This document shows, in pieces, positions 8,153 through 16,103 of a stretch of DNA of 44,727 nucleotides. Location of the stretch: the NCBI GenBank assembly GCA_016873155.1, contig VGXX01000007.1, forward strand, positions 1-44,727. The letters are read 5' to 3'. Source of the stretch: Planctomycetota bacterium. GTDB lineage: Bacteria; Planctomycetota; Brocadiia; Brocadiales; Brocadiaceae. Position numbers and translations under genes: made by a program. Numbering within the stretch: position 1 is the first letter of the stretch; each line of letters starts with the position of its first letter. The notes below the pieces were generated by a model, which was not told where the DNA came from, ran no database searches, and worked only from the letters and a program-made list of their open reading frames with translations.

Positions 8153-9355
8153 ATGAGCACCTTTAAATATAAGTTATTAACAACTTCCAGTAGCATTATT
8201 GAAGGGGAAAAAGAGGCGATCAGTAAATTGGAACTGATTAATGATCTCCGCAAATCCGGCCATGTCATCTTAAATATCTGTCAGGTAGATAAGAATAAAA
8301 AATTTGGACTTTTTGTAAATCGCTTAAACAAGAAAGCCGTCTTGCCTTTCACACAAGAATTAGCAACACTGCTCGAAGGCGGCATCCCGATTGATAAAAG
8401 CTTGTCCATTCTCTTATCCGGACAGGACAATAACACAATTAAAAATGTTGTTGAAGATTTGTTGAACGGGATAAAATCCGGAAAATCCTTTGCCGAGGCG
8501 CTTGCAAATCATGCCAAACTATTCACCAGTGTTTACATTAACATGATACGTGCAGGAGAAGAAGGAGGGGTATTGCCACAGGTGCTGAAAAGGTTGGGAT
8601 CGTTTCAGGAACGCCTGCAAAAAGTCCGGGGAGAAATTATTTCTGCAATGATCTATCCGCTTCTGTTAAGCAGTACCGGCCTCATGTCGGTAGGCGCTCT
8701 CATTGTTTACGTTATCCCTAAGTTTGCTCAGATATTTGAAGGGATGGGAATTTCTCTTCCTTTTTCGACTATGATACTCATGGGTTTAAGTCGGTATTCC
8801 ATTAGATACGGATGGGTTTCTGTTATTGTAGCCGTGCTTACGTTTTTTTTGTATCGAAAAGCAATGAAGGATAAAAACACTTCAATAAAAATGGACCAAA
8901 AAAAATTAAAACTACCACTCATGGGTAACCTTCTATGGAAAATGCAAATATCCAGATTTGCGAGAACGCTCGGCACCTTGCTGGAAAACGGCGTACCTCT
9001 GCTTAAATCAATGGATATCGTTAAAGATGTGTTATCCAACCAATATCTTGCTGATATTCTCAACACGGTAAAGACTGACGTAAAAGAAGGGGCAAGTCTC
9101 ACGCTCTCGCTTGCTCAAAAAGGATTTTTACCGGAAATTGCAGTTCATTTACTAAAGGTGGGTGAAGAAACAGGGAATTTGGATCAAATGCTCCTTAAAG
9201 TTGCAGATAATTTTGATGCCGATGTAGAACAGCGAATGAAGCGGTTGGTGACCATGGTAGAGCCTGTACTTATATTGCTCATGGGCGCTGTTATCGGCGT
9301 AATTGTAATTTCTATGCTAACGGCAATCCTCAGTGTAAACGATCTACGATTTTAA
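8153..9355 (+). CDS. gspF: Type II secretion inner-membrane platform protein GspF
   Basis: This 400-residue polytopic protein has two T2SSF domains (about 60-185 and 260-385). Each contains the family pattern: FTQELATLLEGGIPIDKSL and FARTLGTLLENGVPLLKSM, then NMIRAGEEGGVLPQVL and HLLKVGEETGNLDQML. Three membrane helices are visible, the last being EPVLILLMGAVIGVIVISML. F is the platform protein on which the E-type ATPase acts. It is the last recognisable secretion gene of the operon and is followed after 8 bases by a glycosyltransferase gene that is probably co-transcribed. Confidence 0.95.
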   Translation: MSTFKYKLLTTSSSIIEGEKEAISKLELINDLRKSGHVILNICQVDKNKKFGLFVNRLNKKAVLPFTQELATLLEGGIPIDKSLSILLSGQDNNTIKNVVEDLLNGIKSGKSFAEALANHAKLFTSVYINMIRAGEEGGVLPQVLKRLGSFQERLQKVRGEIISAMIYPLLLSSTGLMSVGALIVYVIPKFAQIFEGMGISLPFSTMILMGLSRYSIRYGWVSVIVAVLTFFLYRKAMKDKNTSIKMDQKKLKLPLMGNLLWKMQISRFARTLGTLLENGVPLLKSMDIVKDVLSNQYLADILNTVKTDVKEGASLTLSLAQKGFLPEIAVHLLKVGEETGNLDQMLLKVADNFDADVEQRMKRLVTMVEPVLILLMGAVIGVIVISMLTAILSVNDLRF

Positions 9356-9363
9356 TTTGATTA

Positions 9364-10092
9364 ATGAAAGAATGCTTCCTATCAGTAATAATTCCTGCCT
9401 ATAACGAGGAAAAAAGGTTATTGCCTACCCTTAGCAAGATTTATGCGTATCTTTCCACAAAAAACTTTCCGTATGAAATCATTGTAGTGGATGATGGTTC
9501 CACGGATAATACATTACCCATGATAAAGAATTTTGCGAGTTCAAACAAACACATTGCTATTTTGATAAATGAACAGAACAGTGGAAAAGGTTTTTCGGTG
9601 CGAAAAGGCATGTTGTCCGCACGTGGTGAATACGCTTTCTTTACCGATGCAGACCTTTCTACCCCCATTGAGGAAATAGAAAAGTGTCTGCCGTATCTTA
9701 TAAATGGTTATGATGTGGTTATCGGATCGAGAAGTATGCCCGGCTCAGATATTCTTGTTCATCAACCCTGGTACAGGGAAAAGATGGGGAAGATATTTAA
9801 CTTCATGGTAAATATGGTATTGCTGAAAGGGATTATCGACACGCAGTGCGGGTTTAAAGGATTTAAACGAGAGGCCGTCAAATCTGTCTTTAGCAGGTGT
9901 AAAATCGATGGATTTTCATTTGATGTGGAGGCCCTTTATTTATCGAGAAAGTATAATTTCAAGATCAAGGAAATTCCTATTCGCTGGGAAAATTCTACAT
10001 TAAGCAAGGTCAGTCCTATAAAACACTCCCTTCAAATGTTCAAAGACCTGATAGGAATAAAGATTAAAGATTTAAAAGGCGACTATAGATGA
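9364..10092 (+). CDS. Family 2 glycosyltransferase, dolichyl/polyprenyl-phosphate glucosyltransferase-like
   Basis: This 242-residue GT2 enzyme carries SVIIPAYNEEKRL, VVDDGSTDNTL and the metal-binding FTDADLSTPIEEI, plus IDTQCGFKGFKREA, a combination typical of dolichyl-phosphate beta-glucosyltransferase-like proteins. Such enzymes load a sugar from a nucleotide donor onto a polyprenyl phosphate at the cytoplasmic face. The product is the donor that GT-C enzymes use, so it fits the GT-C/PA14 genes that follow. It has no membrane anchor, unlike the second GT2 at 25528-26388. It converges with the next gene with 2 bases between stops. Confidence 0.85.
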   Translation: MKECFLSVIIPAYNEEKRLLPTLSKIYAYLSTKNFPYEIIVVDDGSTDNTLPMIKNFASSNKHIAILINEQNSGKGFSVRKGMLSARGEYAFFTDADLSTPIEEIEKCLPYLINGYDVVIGSRSMPGSDILVHQPWYREKMGKIFNFMVNMVLLKGIIDTQCGFKGFKREAVKSVFSRCKIDGFSFDVEALYLSRKYNFKIKEIPIRWENSTLSKVSPIKHSLQMFKDLIGIKIKDLKGDYR

Positions 10093-10094
10093 TG

Positions 10095-12089
10095 TCATTT
10101 TTTATGAAATAAAACCTGAACTGGAACAAGGGACTCGCTTCTACCAGGCGGTGTCCATAAAAATTCCATAACGGCGCCTCCCCCGCCATCGAAATATTTC
10201 ACCCGAAGATGGTGGAAACCCTCATCAAGTGCCGCAACACCGGAAATGTGTCTCATAGCATGAAGGTCATCATTGTCGACGACCAGTTTCCCATTAATAT
10301 AAACTACTGAACCATCATCCGATTTTGTTGCAAATTGATAGACTCCCTTTTGTGCTATGGACAGATATCCTTCCCACTCGATGCCAAAAGGAGACCTGTA
10401 GGGTTTTTGTGTTTCGTCGTTATAGGTAAAGGCAATGGCATTATTTTCCACCCTGGATAAAAAAGGCGTTCCGGTACATTCAATATTATCGTAATATTTT
10501 CCTGTCAAGCCCGACGCCAGTTCATCTTTTGAGACTTTGGTAATTGGCAGATTCGCCGCCTTTGATGTGGTTTCTTCACCATATACGGCGTTATACAGAC
10601 CTTCCTGTATATAAGCTGTGAGCCATACACCAGGCCGTAACACAAACCGCTCTTTCTTGTAGTTTCCCTTTAATTTTTCCTTTAGTTTGCTTTCTCCACT
10701 CTTATCAACCAGGATAACAGGAGCGTTGGGATTATCAATAACGTGACCCCAGAACCTTGCATTTTTATACTCCCTGAAATACCAGGGTAACGGCCAATAT
10801 TCTTTAGAAACTACATTGATGACCATATTCTTCCCACAAGAGTTTGAGAGTGATTTCATTCTGTCTAGTAAATTATAAACACCTCGTTTGGTCTGAACAT
10901 AAACAAGTTCGTACCGTTCATCGTCGTAATTTTTAAAATTTAACAAAACGGACTGATAACAAAAAAAACCAAAAATGATCACGTATATTGTATAAAAGAT
11001 AGCGTAATGCCATCTTTTTTTTATTATTCCAAATATGCCATTTACAAAAATACCCGCCAGGATGGTAAACGGGAGTATGATGTTCAGAATTAGCCACGGT
11101 GTTTTATATGGCACCAAAGAATAGATGATGTAGATGAGGATTGCCCACAATGATACGAAGAGAGTAAATTTGTTCCCGCGTCTGAATGCATAATAAAATC
11201 CGGCGATCCCAAGAACCAGAATAGGGAGTTCAAATTTATACAGCACTTTAAAATAATAAATAAAGGGCTTGGCATGGCCGCCGGTATGTACGCCGGTTTT
11301 TGACCATATTTTAAGTGTGGTCAAAATACCCTTAATGCCCGCATAATACGTAAAGAATGACGAGTAAAACAAAAAATTGATAAGCAAAAATACACCGATA
11401 CTAATACCTATGACATATTTGTATTTCTTACAATCAACGGTAAATGTGGCAAAGACATCTTTAAAATGCCGGAATCTGGCGCCTTTAGGGAAGAAGACTA
11501 TTTCATAACCATACGCAATAGCTAAAGACAATGCATAAACGGCAAAGGTCATTATATAAGTTTCTTTTATGGTAATGATAAAGGCAAGGCTTGCAGCAGC
11601 GAAGAATATGTACCTCGATTTCCTTGTTTCAGAGTAAAGAAAAAATGAAACAACGACTGCGAGAGAAAAGAAGATTAAATAGGTTTCGTGAATGGTATCT
11701 CTCGAAAAAAAAGAATTTGCCGGAGAAACGGCGATAAGTAATCCCGTTGTGAGTAAACCCATTTTGCCGATTCTTTTCCGTAAAGGATACAACAACGCAA
11801 CAGCCATAATGCCGAACAGTATCGGCATAAGCCGGAATGAAAAATCCGAGATACCGAGAATGTAAAAAGGAATTAATCCAATGTAATAAAGAAACGGTCC
11901 GTGATAGTTGGAGGGGTCGTAGTGGTAATAATTATTATTATATAAATTCAACAAGAAAAAACTATTTACCCCCTCGTCCGAATGAAGAGGCCTGAGATCA
12001 ATGTCCCAGAAACGGATCAATGATGCAATGAAGATGGGAAGAAAAAATGCTGTTAACAACAATACTCTATCTTTTCGTTGGTCATACAT
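10095..12089 (-). CDS. Agl23-like GT-C membrane protein with C-terminal PA14 domain
   Basis: The 664-residue protein begins with many membrane helices. The first luminal loop reads RFWDIDLRPLHSDEGVNSFFL, the acidic-pair motif of GT-C (GT39/Agl23-like) transferases, followed by YHGPFLYYIGLIP. From about residue 525 there is a PA14 domain, with markers GLTGKYYDN, FGIEWEGYL, SDDGSVVYINGK and KYFDGGGGAVMEFLW. GT-C enzymes take sugar from a polyprenyl-phosphate donor and act on the outer side of the membrane. PA14 is a carbohydrate-binding beta-barrel in many enzymes, so it may recognise the acceptor glycan. The fusion is seen in the sequence; the substrate is unknown. Confidence 0.85.
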   Translation of the reverse strand: MYDQRKDRVLLLTAFFLPIFIASLIRFWDIDLRPLHSDEGVNSFFLLNLYNNNYYHYDPSNYHGPFLYYIGLIPFYILGISDFSFRLMPILFGIMAVALLYPLRKRIGKMGLLTTGLLIAVSPANSFFSRDTIHETYLIFFSLAVVVSFFLYSETRKSRYIFFAAASLAFIITIKETYIMTFAVYALSLAIAYGYEIVFFPKGARFRHFKDVFATFTVDCKKYKYVIGISIGVFLLINFLFYSSFFTYYAGIKGILTTLKIWSKTGVHTGGHAKPFIYYFKVLYKFELPILVLGIAGFYYAFRRGNKFTLFVSLWAILIYIIYSLVPYKTPWLILNIILPFTILAGIFVNGIFGIIKKRWHYAIFYTIYVIIFGFFCYQSVLLNFKNYDDERYELVYVQTKRGVYNLLDRMKSLSNSCGKNMVINVVSKEYWPLPWYFREYKNARFWGHVIDNPNAPVILVDKSGESKLKEKLKGNYKKERFVLRPGVWLTAYIQEGLYNAVYGEETTSKAANLPITKVSKDELASGLTGKYYDNIECTGTPFLSRVENNAIAFTYNDETQKPYRSPFGIEWEGYLSIAQKGVYQFATKSDDGSVVYINGKLVVDNDDLHAMRHISGVAALDEGFHHLRVKYFDGGGGAVMEFLWTPPGRSESLVPVQVLFHKK

Positions 12090-12107
12090 AATCTATATCC
12101 TTACTAA

Positions 12108-12136
12108 GCTCAAAGCTCAAAGCTGAAAGGTTAAAG
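12108..12136. repeat. Left inverted repeat of the S23 cassette
   Basis: This 29-base tract is built from GCTCAAAG / GCTGAAAG heptamer-like units. It matches, in inverted orientation, the tract at 13646-13674 at about 26 of 29 positions, allowing a one-base slip. The S23 stop codon (12131-12133, minus strand) lies inside it. Confidence 0.7.
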
Positions 12137-12210
12137 GTTTTCAGTTCCTATGGAAATTGAATTTATAAGCCCCTTTACCATTGATGCAATTTCTTTAGCA
12201 TCTTCTTCTA
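12131..12210 (-). pseudogene. S23-type four-helix-bundle protein, C-terminal fragment (IS-interrupted)
   Basis: On the minus strand this fragment encodes EEDAKEIASMVKGLINSI and a short tail before TAA. If the IS630 element and one copy of its TA duplication are removed, it continues in frame from the fragment at 13316-13611 (KYSQL|EEDAKEI). It supplies the last helix of a four-helix-bundle protein of the 23S-rRNA intervening-sequence (S23) family. The restored protein would be close to the family length of about 120 residues. Confidence 0.85.
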
Positions 12211-12230
12211 TAGCAACGGCAATAAATAAC

Positions 12231-12260
12231 TTGACACAATATCATTGAAAATGCTATTCT
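12231..12260 (+). promoter_or_regulatory. Transposase promoter with possible leaderless start
   Basis: A perfect -35 box TTGACA (12231-12236) and TATTCT (12255-12260) are 18 bases apart, just inside the left end. The transposase ATG is at 12268, only seven bases after the -10 box, so a transcript starting at the usual distance would begin at or beside the ATG. No Shine-Dalgarno sequence is visible. A leaderless mRNA is inferred. Confidence 0.5.
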
Positions 12261-12267
12261 TTGTTAC

Positions 12268-12780
12268 ATGAGACCACGAACAATAACAAACAAAAACATT
12301 ACTCGTGAAGTTTTATTAATGATGGCAGATAAAATTGAAGGGGCGTGGATTGGAATAAGAATAGCTGGATTATTACTCATATTATCTGGTTGGAAGTCCA
12401 CGGCAGTAGCAAGATTATTCAATCTTTCCCGCCCTTCTGTAATAAGCTGGATAAAAAAAGTAAATGAAGAAGGAGTAACAAGTATTGAGGATAAACCTCG
12501 TCCTGGTCGTCCGAGCAAACTGAACGAAAAGGTGGTTGGTGTTTTAGAAAAGGCATTAAGCAAGAGTCCTGAAGAATATAAATTAAGCCGTTTTCGCTGG
12601 GATAGTGTCGTAATAGTTGAATTCATAAAAAAGAAGTTTAACATTTCACTGCAGCCTCGTCAAGCCCGTAACTGGCTTAAAAAGTTAGGATATGTTAGGA
12701 AACGACCTATCCATAGCTATGTTCAAGCTTCTGATAAAGGCATAAAAGCGTTTCGGCAGAGTTTGAAAAAAAAATCTTAA
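12268..12780 (+). CDS. IS630 transposase ORF A (DNA-binding part)
   Basis: The 170-residue product carries a helix-turn-helix region (SGWKSTAVARLFNLSRPSVISWIKKVNEEG), then the linker KPRPGRPSKL and a second winged-helix-like region (FNISLQPRQARNWLKKLGYVRKR), as in the N-terminal half of IS630 transposases. It ends at TAA 12778-12780 just after a run of nine A bases (12766-12774). ORF B is in the -1 frame and its frame is open back through the A run, so a -1 slip there would give one full-length D-D-E transposase. Confidence 0.9.
   Translation: MRPRTITNKNITREVLLMMADKIEGAWIGIRIAGLLLILSGWKSTAVARLFNLSRPSVISWIKKVNEEGVTSIEDKPRPGRPSKLNEKVVGVLEKALSKSPEEYKLSRFRWDSVVIVEFIKKKFNISLQPRQARNWLKKLGYVRKRPIHSYVQASDKGIKAFRQSLKKKS
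12766..12774 (+). promoter_or_regulatory. Putative -1 ribosomal frameshift site (A9)
   Basis: Nine consecutive A bases occur six codons or fewer before the ORF A stop. Reading shifts from LKKK-S-stop to LKKK-ILKIKNGLKAIIVFMDEAG, which is the expected continuous IS630 transposase sequence. Programmed frameshifting on A runs is known in several IS families. Here it is inferred from frame geometry alone, and an ordinary frameshift mutation is the alternative. Confidence 0.6.
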
Positions 12781-12815
12781 AAATCAAGAACGGATTAAAG
12801 GCTATTATTGTTTTT

Positions 12816-13304
12816 ATGGACGAAGCCGGATTTTCTTTGCATCCAAAGTTAGGCTTGGTTTGGGCAAAAAAGGGTTCAAAACCAAAGGTACCTACTGCCA
12901 GTCGCCACCAGAGGTTGAACTTGGCTGGTTGGGTTGCTCCTTGGGTTGGCTGGCATGGTTTAATGCGGATAGATAAAGGAAATACAGATGCTTTTTTGTT
13001 ATTTTTGAAATATTTGCATAATCGTTTGAAAGGGTTCACCGTTTACCTTTATGTTGATGGTCCCTATTGGCACAAGGGAGAAAGGGTGAGAGAGGCACTG
13101 AAAAAGCATTCAAATATTCACTTGGAATATTTACCACCCTATCATCCCGAATTAAATCCTCAGGAACGTATCTGGCGTCTTCTCCGGTATGAAGTGACGA
13201 CAAATCGGTATTTTCCCGACATAGACGCAATTGAGACAGCAGTCAGAAAAAAACAACGTCAAATTAAAAGCAATAAGATTCGCTCAACATGTAATGTTAA
13301 TTAA
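12816..13304 (+). CDS. IS630 transposase ORF B (DDE catalytic domain)
   Basis: This half carries the catalytic triad of IS630/Tc1 transposases: the first Asp in VFMDEAGFSLHP, the second in LYVDGPYWHKG, and the Glu in LPPYHPELNPQERIWRLLR. The ATG at 12816 falls directly on the first catalytic motif, so independent translation from it would remove the strand before the first Asp. Production as an A-B fusion by -1 frameshifting is therefore more likely. The frame is open upstream to the A9 run. Confidence 0.9.
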   Translation: MDEAGFSLHPKLGLVWAKKGSKPKVPTASRHQRLNLAGWVAPWVGWHGLMRIDKGNTDAFLLFLKYLHNRLKGFTVYLYVDGPYWHKGERVREALKKHSNIHLEYLPPYHPELNPQERIWRLLRYEVTTNRYFPDIDAIETAVRKKQRQIKSNKIRSTCNVN

Positions 13305-13315
13305 TGCCGTTGCTA

Positions 13316-13611
13316 TAGTTGTGAATATTTATCAGTTGAAATCCATTTTTTTCTTCGAAAGATTTCCAATAGAGTCATTGTTTCATATAATGAACCTCTG
13401 GCAATATATGAGAAATATATAAATTCTTTTTTAGAATAACGTCCTTTTCCTTCAGCTAAATTCATAGAAATGGATGTTGAAGAAGCCTCAATTTGTTCAA
13501 ACAATCTATAATGTTTCCTGTCTGTTTCAAAATTTTTAACAAGTTCGATAACTTTTACTGCAAAATCAACTGCCATATTCCATACTTTAAATCCTCATAT
13601 CCAAACTTCAT
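13316..13611 (-). pseudogene. S23-type four-helix-bundle protein, N-terminal fragment (frameshifted and IS-interrupted)
   Basis: This is the N-terminal part of an S23-family protein (VIELVKNFETDRKHYRLFEQ; SISMNLAEGKGRYSKKEFIYF; ARGSLYETMTLLEI). The natural start seems to be ATG at 13611-13609, with AAAGGAG upstream, giving MKFGYED. One base is then missing in the next Leu codon, after which the frame resumes as KVWNMAVDFAVKV. The gene is therefore broken twice: by a one-base deletion near codon 8 and by the IS630 insertion after KYSQL. Initiation at the internal ATG (13576) could bypass only the first lesion. Confidence 0.85.
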
Positions 13612-13645
13612 ATTATATTTCTCCTTTCAGCCTTTTATCTTTGAG

Positions 13646-13674
13646 CTTTTAACTTTCAGCTTTGAGCTTTCAGC
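13646..13674. repeat. Right inverted repeat of the S23 cassette
   Basis: This 29-base tract is the inverted counterpart of 12108-12136 and is made of the same CTTTCAGC / CTTTGAGC units. Together the two tracts bracket the S23 pseudogene. Family members inside rRNA genes are likewise flanked by inverted repeats that form the processing stem, so this resembles a free-standing copy of such a cassette. Confidence 0.7.
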
Positions 13675-13688
13675 GAGATATTGATTTT

Positions 13689-16097
13689 TTATCTACTTAA
13701 GTTAGTAACCGGTATCTTCCCTTCAACACCACCAGGTGGTACCCATGTCAGGTTTATAACCGCCCCGCCTCCGGCATCAAAATATTTGATCAGTATGTTG
13801 TGTTTGCCGGCTTCTAAGGCAACCATACCTGCCACAGATTTTATCGCATGGTTGCCGCCGTTGTCTATCACCAAAATATCGTCTATGTAAAGCCAGGAGC
13901 CGTCATCTGAGGTCAATTTGAATGTGTATTTACCGGGTGTATTAATCTCGATATGACCTCTCCATATAGCGCTAAAAGGACTAGATACTGGTTTTTCGTT
14001 TTCGCTGGAATAATCGAATTTAATACGTGCATCAACTTCTTCATATACTGGTTCACCTGCCCAGTTCATATTATTGTAATAACATACTGTTAATCCGTAC
14101 TTTTGATCGCCTGGTTTTTGTCTATTATCTGACCGGGAGGATACATTTGATAACACAGGAGTCAGGTTCTTTTTGTTAAGATCATAAATATTATAATTTT
14201 CTGTGGTAATAATGCATGCATAATTCGTATCAAAAAATTTCTTGTTTACACCGATACGCTTTTCGTGCGGACCTACCGTAGCGTAGAAAGGTTTATATTT
14301 ATCAATTAATGAAATTGCCTCAGGTTTACCTTTTAGCATCTTTTGGACGTCTTCTTCACGTCTATTGGCGTCGCAATAACCGTGGCTCCATATATGCGCC
14401 GGATAGCCTATTAAAGTCTTTCTGCCGGACAAAAAGACGGGATGGTTAAATATCGGTGCAGTTAAAAAAATTGCATCGGGAGGAGTTTCAATAGAAATGC
14501 GTTTGGCAAGCTTTACTTCTTCTGCACTAAATTCTTTCCATCCTGAAATGGGCGCTATGGCATATTTAAAAACATCAATTCCTCCTGCAATTGTTATAAC
14601 AAACATAATAATGAAAAAGCCTGCCCGTGAGAGAATCCTGAAACACTTGTTTTCATACAAGTAAGTGAGTGAGAGTGCCGCCATGGGTGTTGTGCCGAGG
14701 AACCAATAGATCAATATTTTTATATTGTCCCAGTTCCACGGCGCAAAAAGCACAATATTGGGTAACAGAAAAAGCATCAAGAATGGTAAAGAATAAAATC
14801 CAAGACATGTAGGGGCACGGCGCTCCGTGCCCCTACGATAAACAAATATTGTTGTGAATCCGGCTATTATCAATGGCCAGAAAAGACTCGTATTCTTTAG
14901 CCAGAACCACAGAAAGTTTTCCTTGCCTGCGACCCAGCCGAAACTTGGTTTAAAAAAACTTCCTCCACCGACGTGTCCGGACAGATAGAGTACCTGCGGT
15001 AACGACAGGATAAAAGCAGGCATAAAGAACAGAAACCACTTGCGCCAGTCCCAAAATATGATGCCCAATGGTATGGCGACCATTAACACAGCCAGGAAAC
15101 TGTGTGAGTGAAAGAAAGGCAGTATTCCGGCAAGAACTCCTGCAAAGAGAAATTCTCTCCATTTTTTGTGTTCGATGCCCGTATAAAGAAGGGTAAAGAT
15201 TAACATGGTAATGGGAAAACCAAAGAGGAATGGACGTTGTGGTACATTAAGACACGTCAATGGTGTAATCCAGTGGTAATTCAGGGAAGGTATTTTCGTG
15301 TAATCACGAGGGAGGCTCATGAGGAATGACCACATATTACCCGAAGTATGTGAAAGGTCTTGTAAGAAGTAATAGAAGCCAAACCCTCCGGTAAAGAAAA
15401 ATATAAATACAGAAATTACCGCCGTGAACCTTCTTTTCGTCAAACGATAAGCAAAGTAATAGAATATACTGTAAAAAGCGACAGTCAATAATAGACCGGG
15501 AATGAACAATATGTCTCTAAAATCTAAACCTAGCTTAAGAAAAATAGCAGATAGGAAATCGGATAGGAATGGATAGACCAGTTTCTCGCCGGCATAAGAG
15601 GGATCTTGTGGCGGGATATTGTTTCCCCAAACAAAAGAAGTAATATAGCCAAGGTGCAGAGGAAGGTCGCCATAATTATTTGGCAAGCCAATATACATCC
15701 CGTCCTTCTTCCAAATTATAGTCCTATAAAACAAACGCCAGAATATCGTAGTAAAGAAGGAAAACACTGCAATATGGGCAAAATAAGATACTTTGTTGAT
15801 GAGAAAGTCATTTTTTATTTCAGCTACTTCATTTACAATATTTTTTTTCAAAAATGCCCATTTGCTTACTACAATTGCAGCACAAAGCACGATAAGTACA
15901 ACGGCAGCGAGGTAGATGCTTTTGAATTGAAGACCCCACAGCAATGAAAAAAGATAGACAATCCACGTATACAGTCCTAATCCAACAATCGTACCATAAG
16001 CAACCCGCTCAAAGATCGAATACCGTATTGCAAGAAAATAGGTAAGTAAAAATCCGGTTAAAACAGAAATAACAATGAGGAAAGAAACAAATTGCAT
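13689..16097 (-). CDS. Large polytopic membrane protein with C-terminal PA14 domain (putative GT-C)
   Basis: The 802-residue protein has roughly a dozen membrane helices, a first large loop with NYGDLPLHLGYITSFVWG and conserved-looking PFLSDFLSA, and a soluble C-terminal part. From about residue 665 this part is a PA14 domain (YGLTVCYYNNMNWAGEP; SAIWRGHIEINTPGKY; SDDGSWLYIDD; KYFDAGGGAVINLTWVPPGG). No classical GT39 DxD/DE signature was recognised, so the transferase role is inferred from helix pattern, the PA14 tail and neighbours. A 28-bp palindrome (14809-14836) lies in the reading frame and encodes RRGTERRAPT between helices. Confidence 0.7.
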   Translation of the reverse strand: MQFVSFLIVISVLTGFLLTYFLAIRYSIFERVAYGTIVGLGLYTWIVYLFSLLWGLQFKSIYLAAVVLIVLCAAIVVSKWAFLKKNIVNEVAEIKNDFLINKVSYFAHIAVFSFFTTIFWRLFYRTIIWKKDGMYIGLPNNYGDLPLHLGYITSFVWGNNIPPQDPSYAGEKLVYPFLSDFLSAIFLKLGLDFRDILFIPGLLLTVAFYSIFYYFAYRLTKRRFTAVISVFIFFFTGGFGFYYFLQDLSHTSGNMWSFLMSLPRDYTKIPSLNYHWITPLTCLNVPQRPFLFGFPITMLIFTLLYTGIEHKKWREFLFAGVLAGILPFFHSHSFLAVLMVAIPLGIIFWDWRKWFLFFMPAFILSLPQVLYLSGHVGGGSFFKPSFGWVAGKENFLWFWLKNTSLFWPLIIAGFTTIFVYRRGTERRAPTCLGFYSLPFLMLFLLPNIVLFAPWNWDNIKILIYWFLGTTPMAALSLTYLYENKCFRILSRAGFFIIMFVITIAGGIDVFKYAIAPISGWKEFSAEEVKLAKRISIETPPDAIFLTAPIFNHPVFLSGRKTLIGYPAHIWSHGYCDANRREEDVQKMLKGKPEAISLIDKYKPFYATVGPHEKRIGVNKKFFDTNYACIITTENYNIYDLNKKNLTPVLSNVSSRSDNRQKPGDQKYGLTVCYYNNMNWAGEPVYEEVDARIKFDYSSENEKPVSSPFSAIWRGHIEINTPGKYTFKLTSDDGSWLYIDDILVIDNGGNHAIKSVAGMVALEAGKHNILIKYFDAGGGAVINLTWVPPGGVEGKIPVTNLSR
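14809..14836. repeat. 28-bp palindromic element inside a coding sequence (copy 1)
   Basis: Arms GTAGGGGCACGG and CCGTGCCCCTAC are perfect inverted copies around the loop CGCT. On the coding (minus) strand the element is read as RRGTERRAPT. It has the same length, 12-4-12 plan and reading frame as the copies in aroDE. Confidence 0.9.
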
Positions 16098-16103
16098 ATC
16101 GTA

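Larger units (their letters stand above)
12211..13315 (+). mobile_element. IS630-family insertion sequence, complete
   Basis: The element is about 1,105 bp. Its left end reads TAGCAACGGCAATAAATAAC and its right end, reverse-complemented, reads TAGCAACGGCATTAATTAAC, so 18 of 20 positions match. It is flanked by a TA target duplication (12209-12210 and 13316-13317), the hallmark of the IS630/Tc1 group. It holds two transposase ORFs linked by a probable -1 frameshift. It has split an S23-type gene, and the interrupted frame can be rejoined exactly by removing the element plus one TA. Confidence 0.95.

Noticed and set aside
13689-16097. Calling the 802-residue membrane protein a definite GT39 enzyme
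   Set aside because: The PA14 domain is clear but the diagnostic acidic motif of GT39/GT83 was not found, so only a putative GT-C assignment is made.
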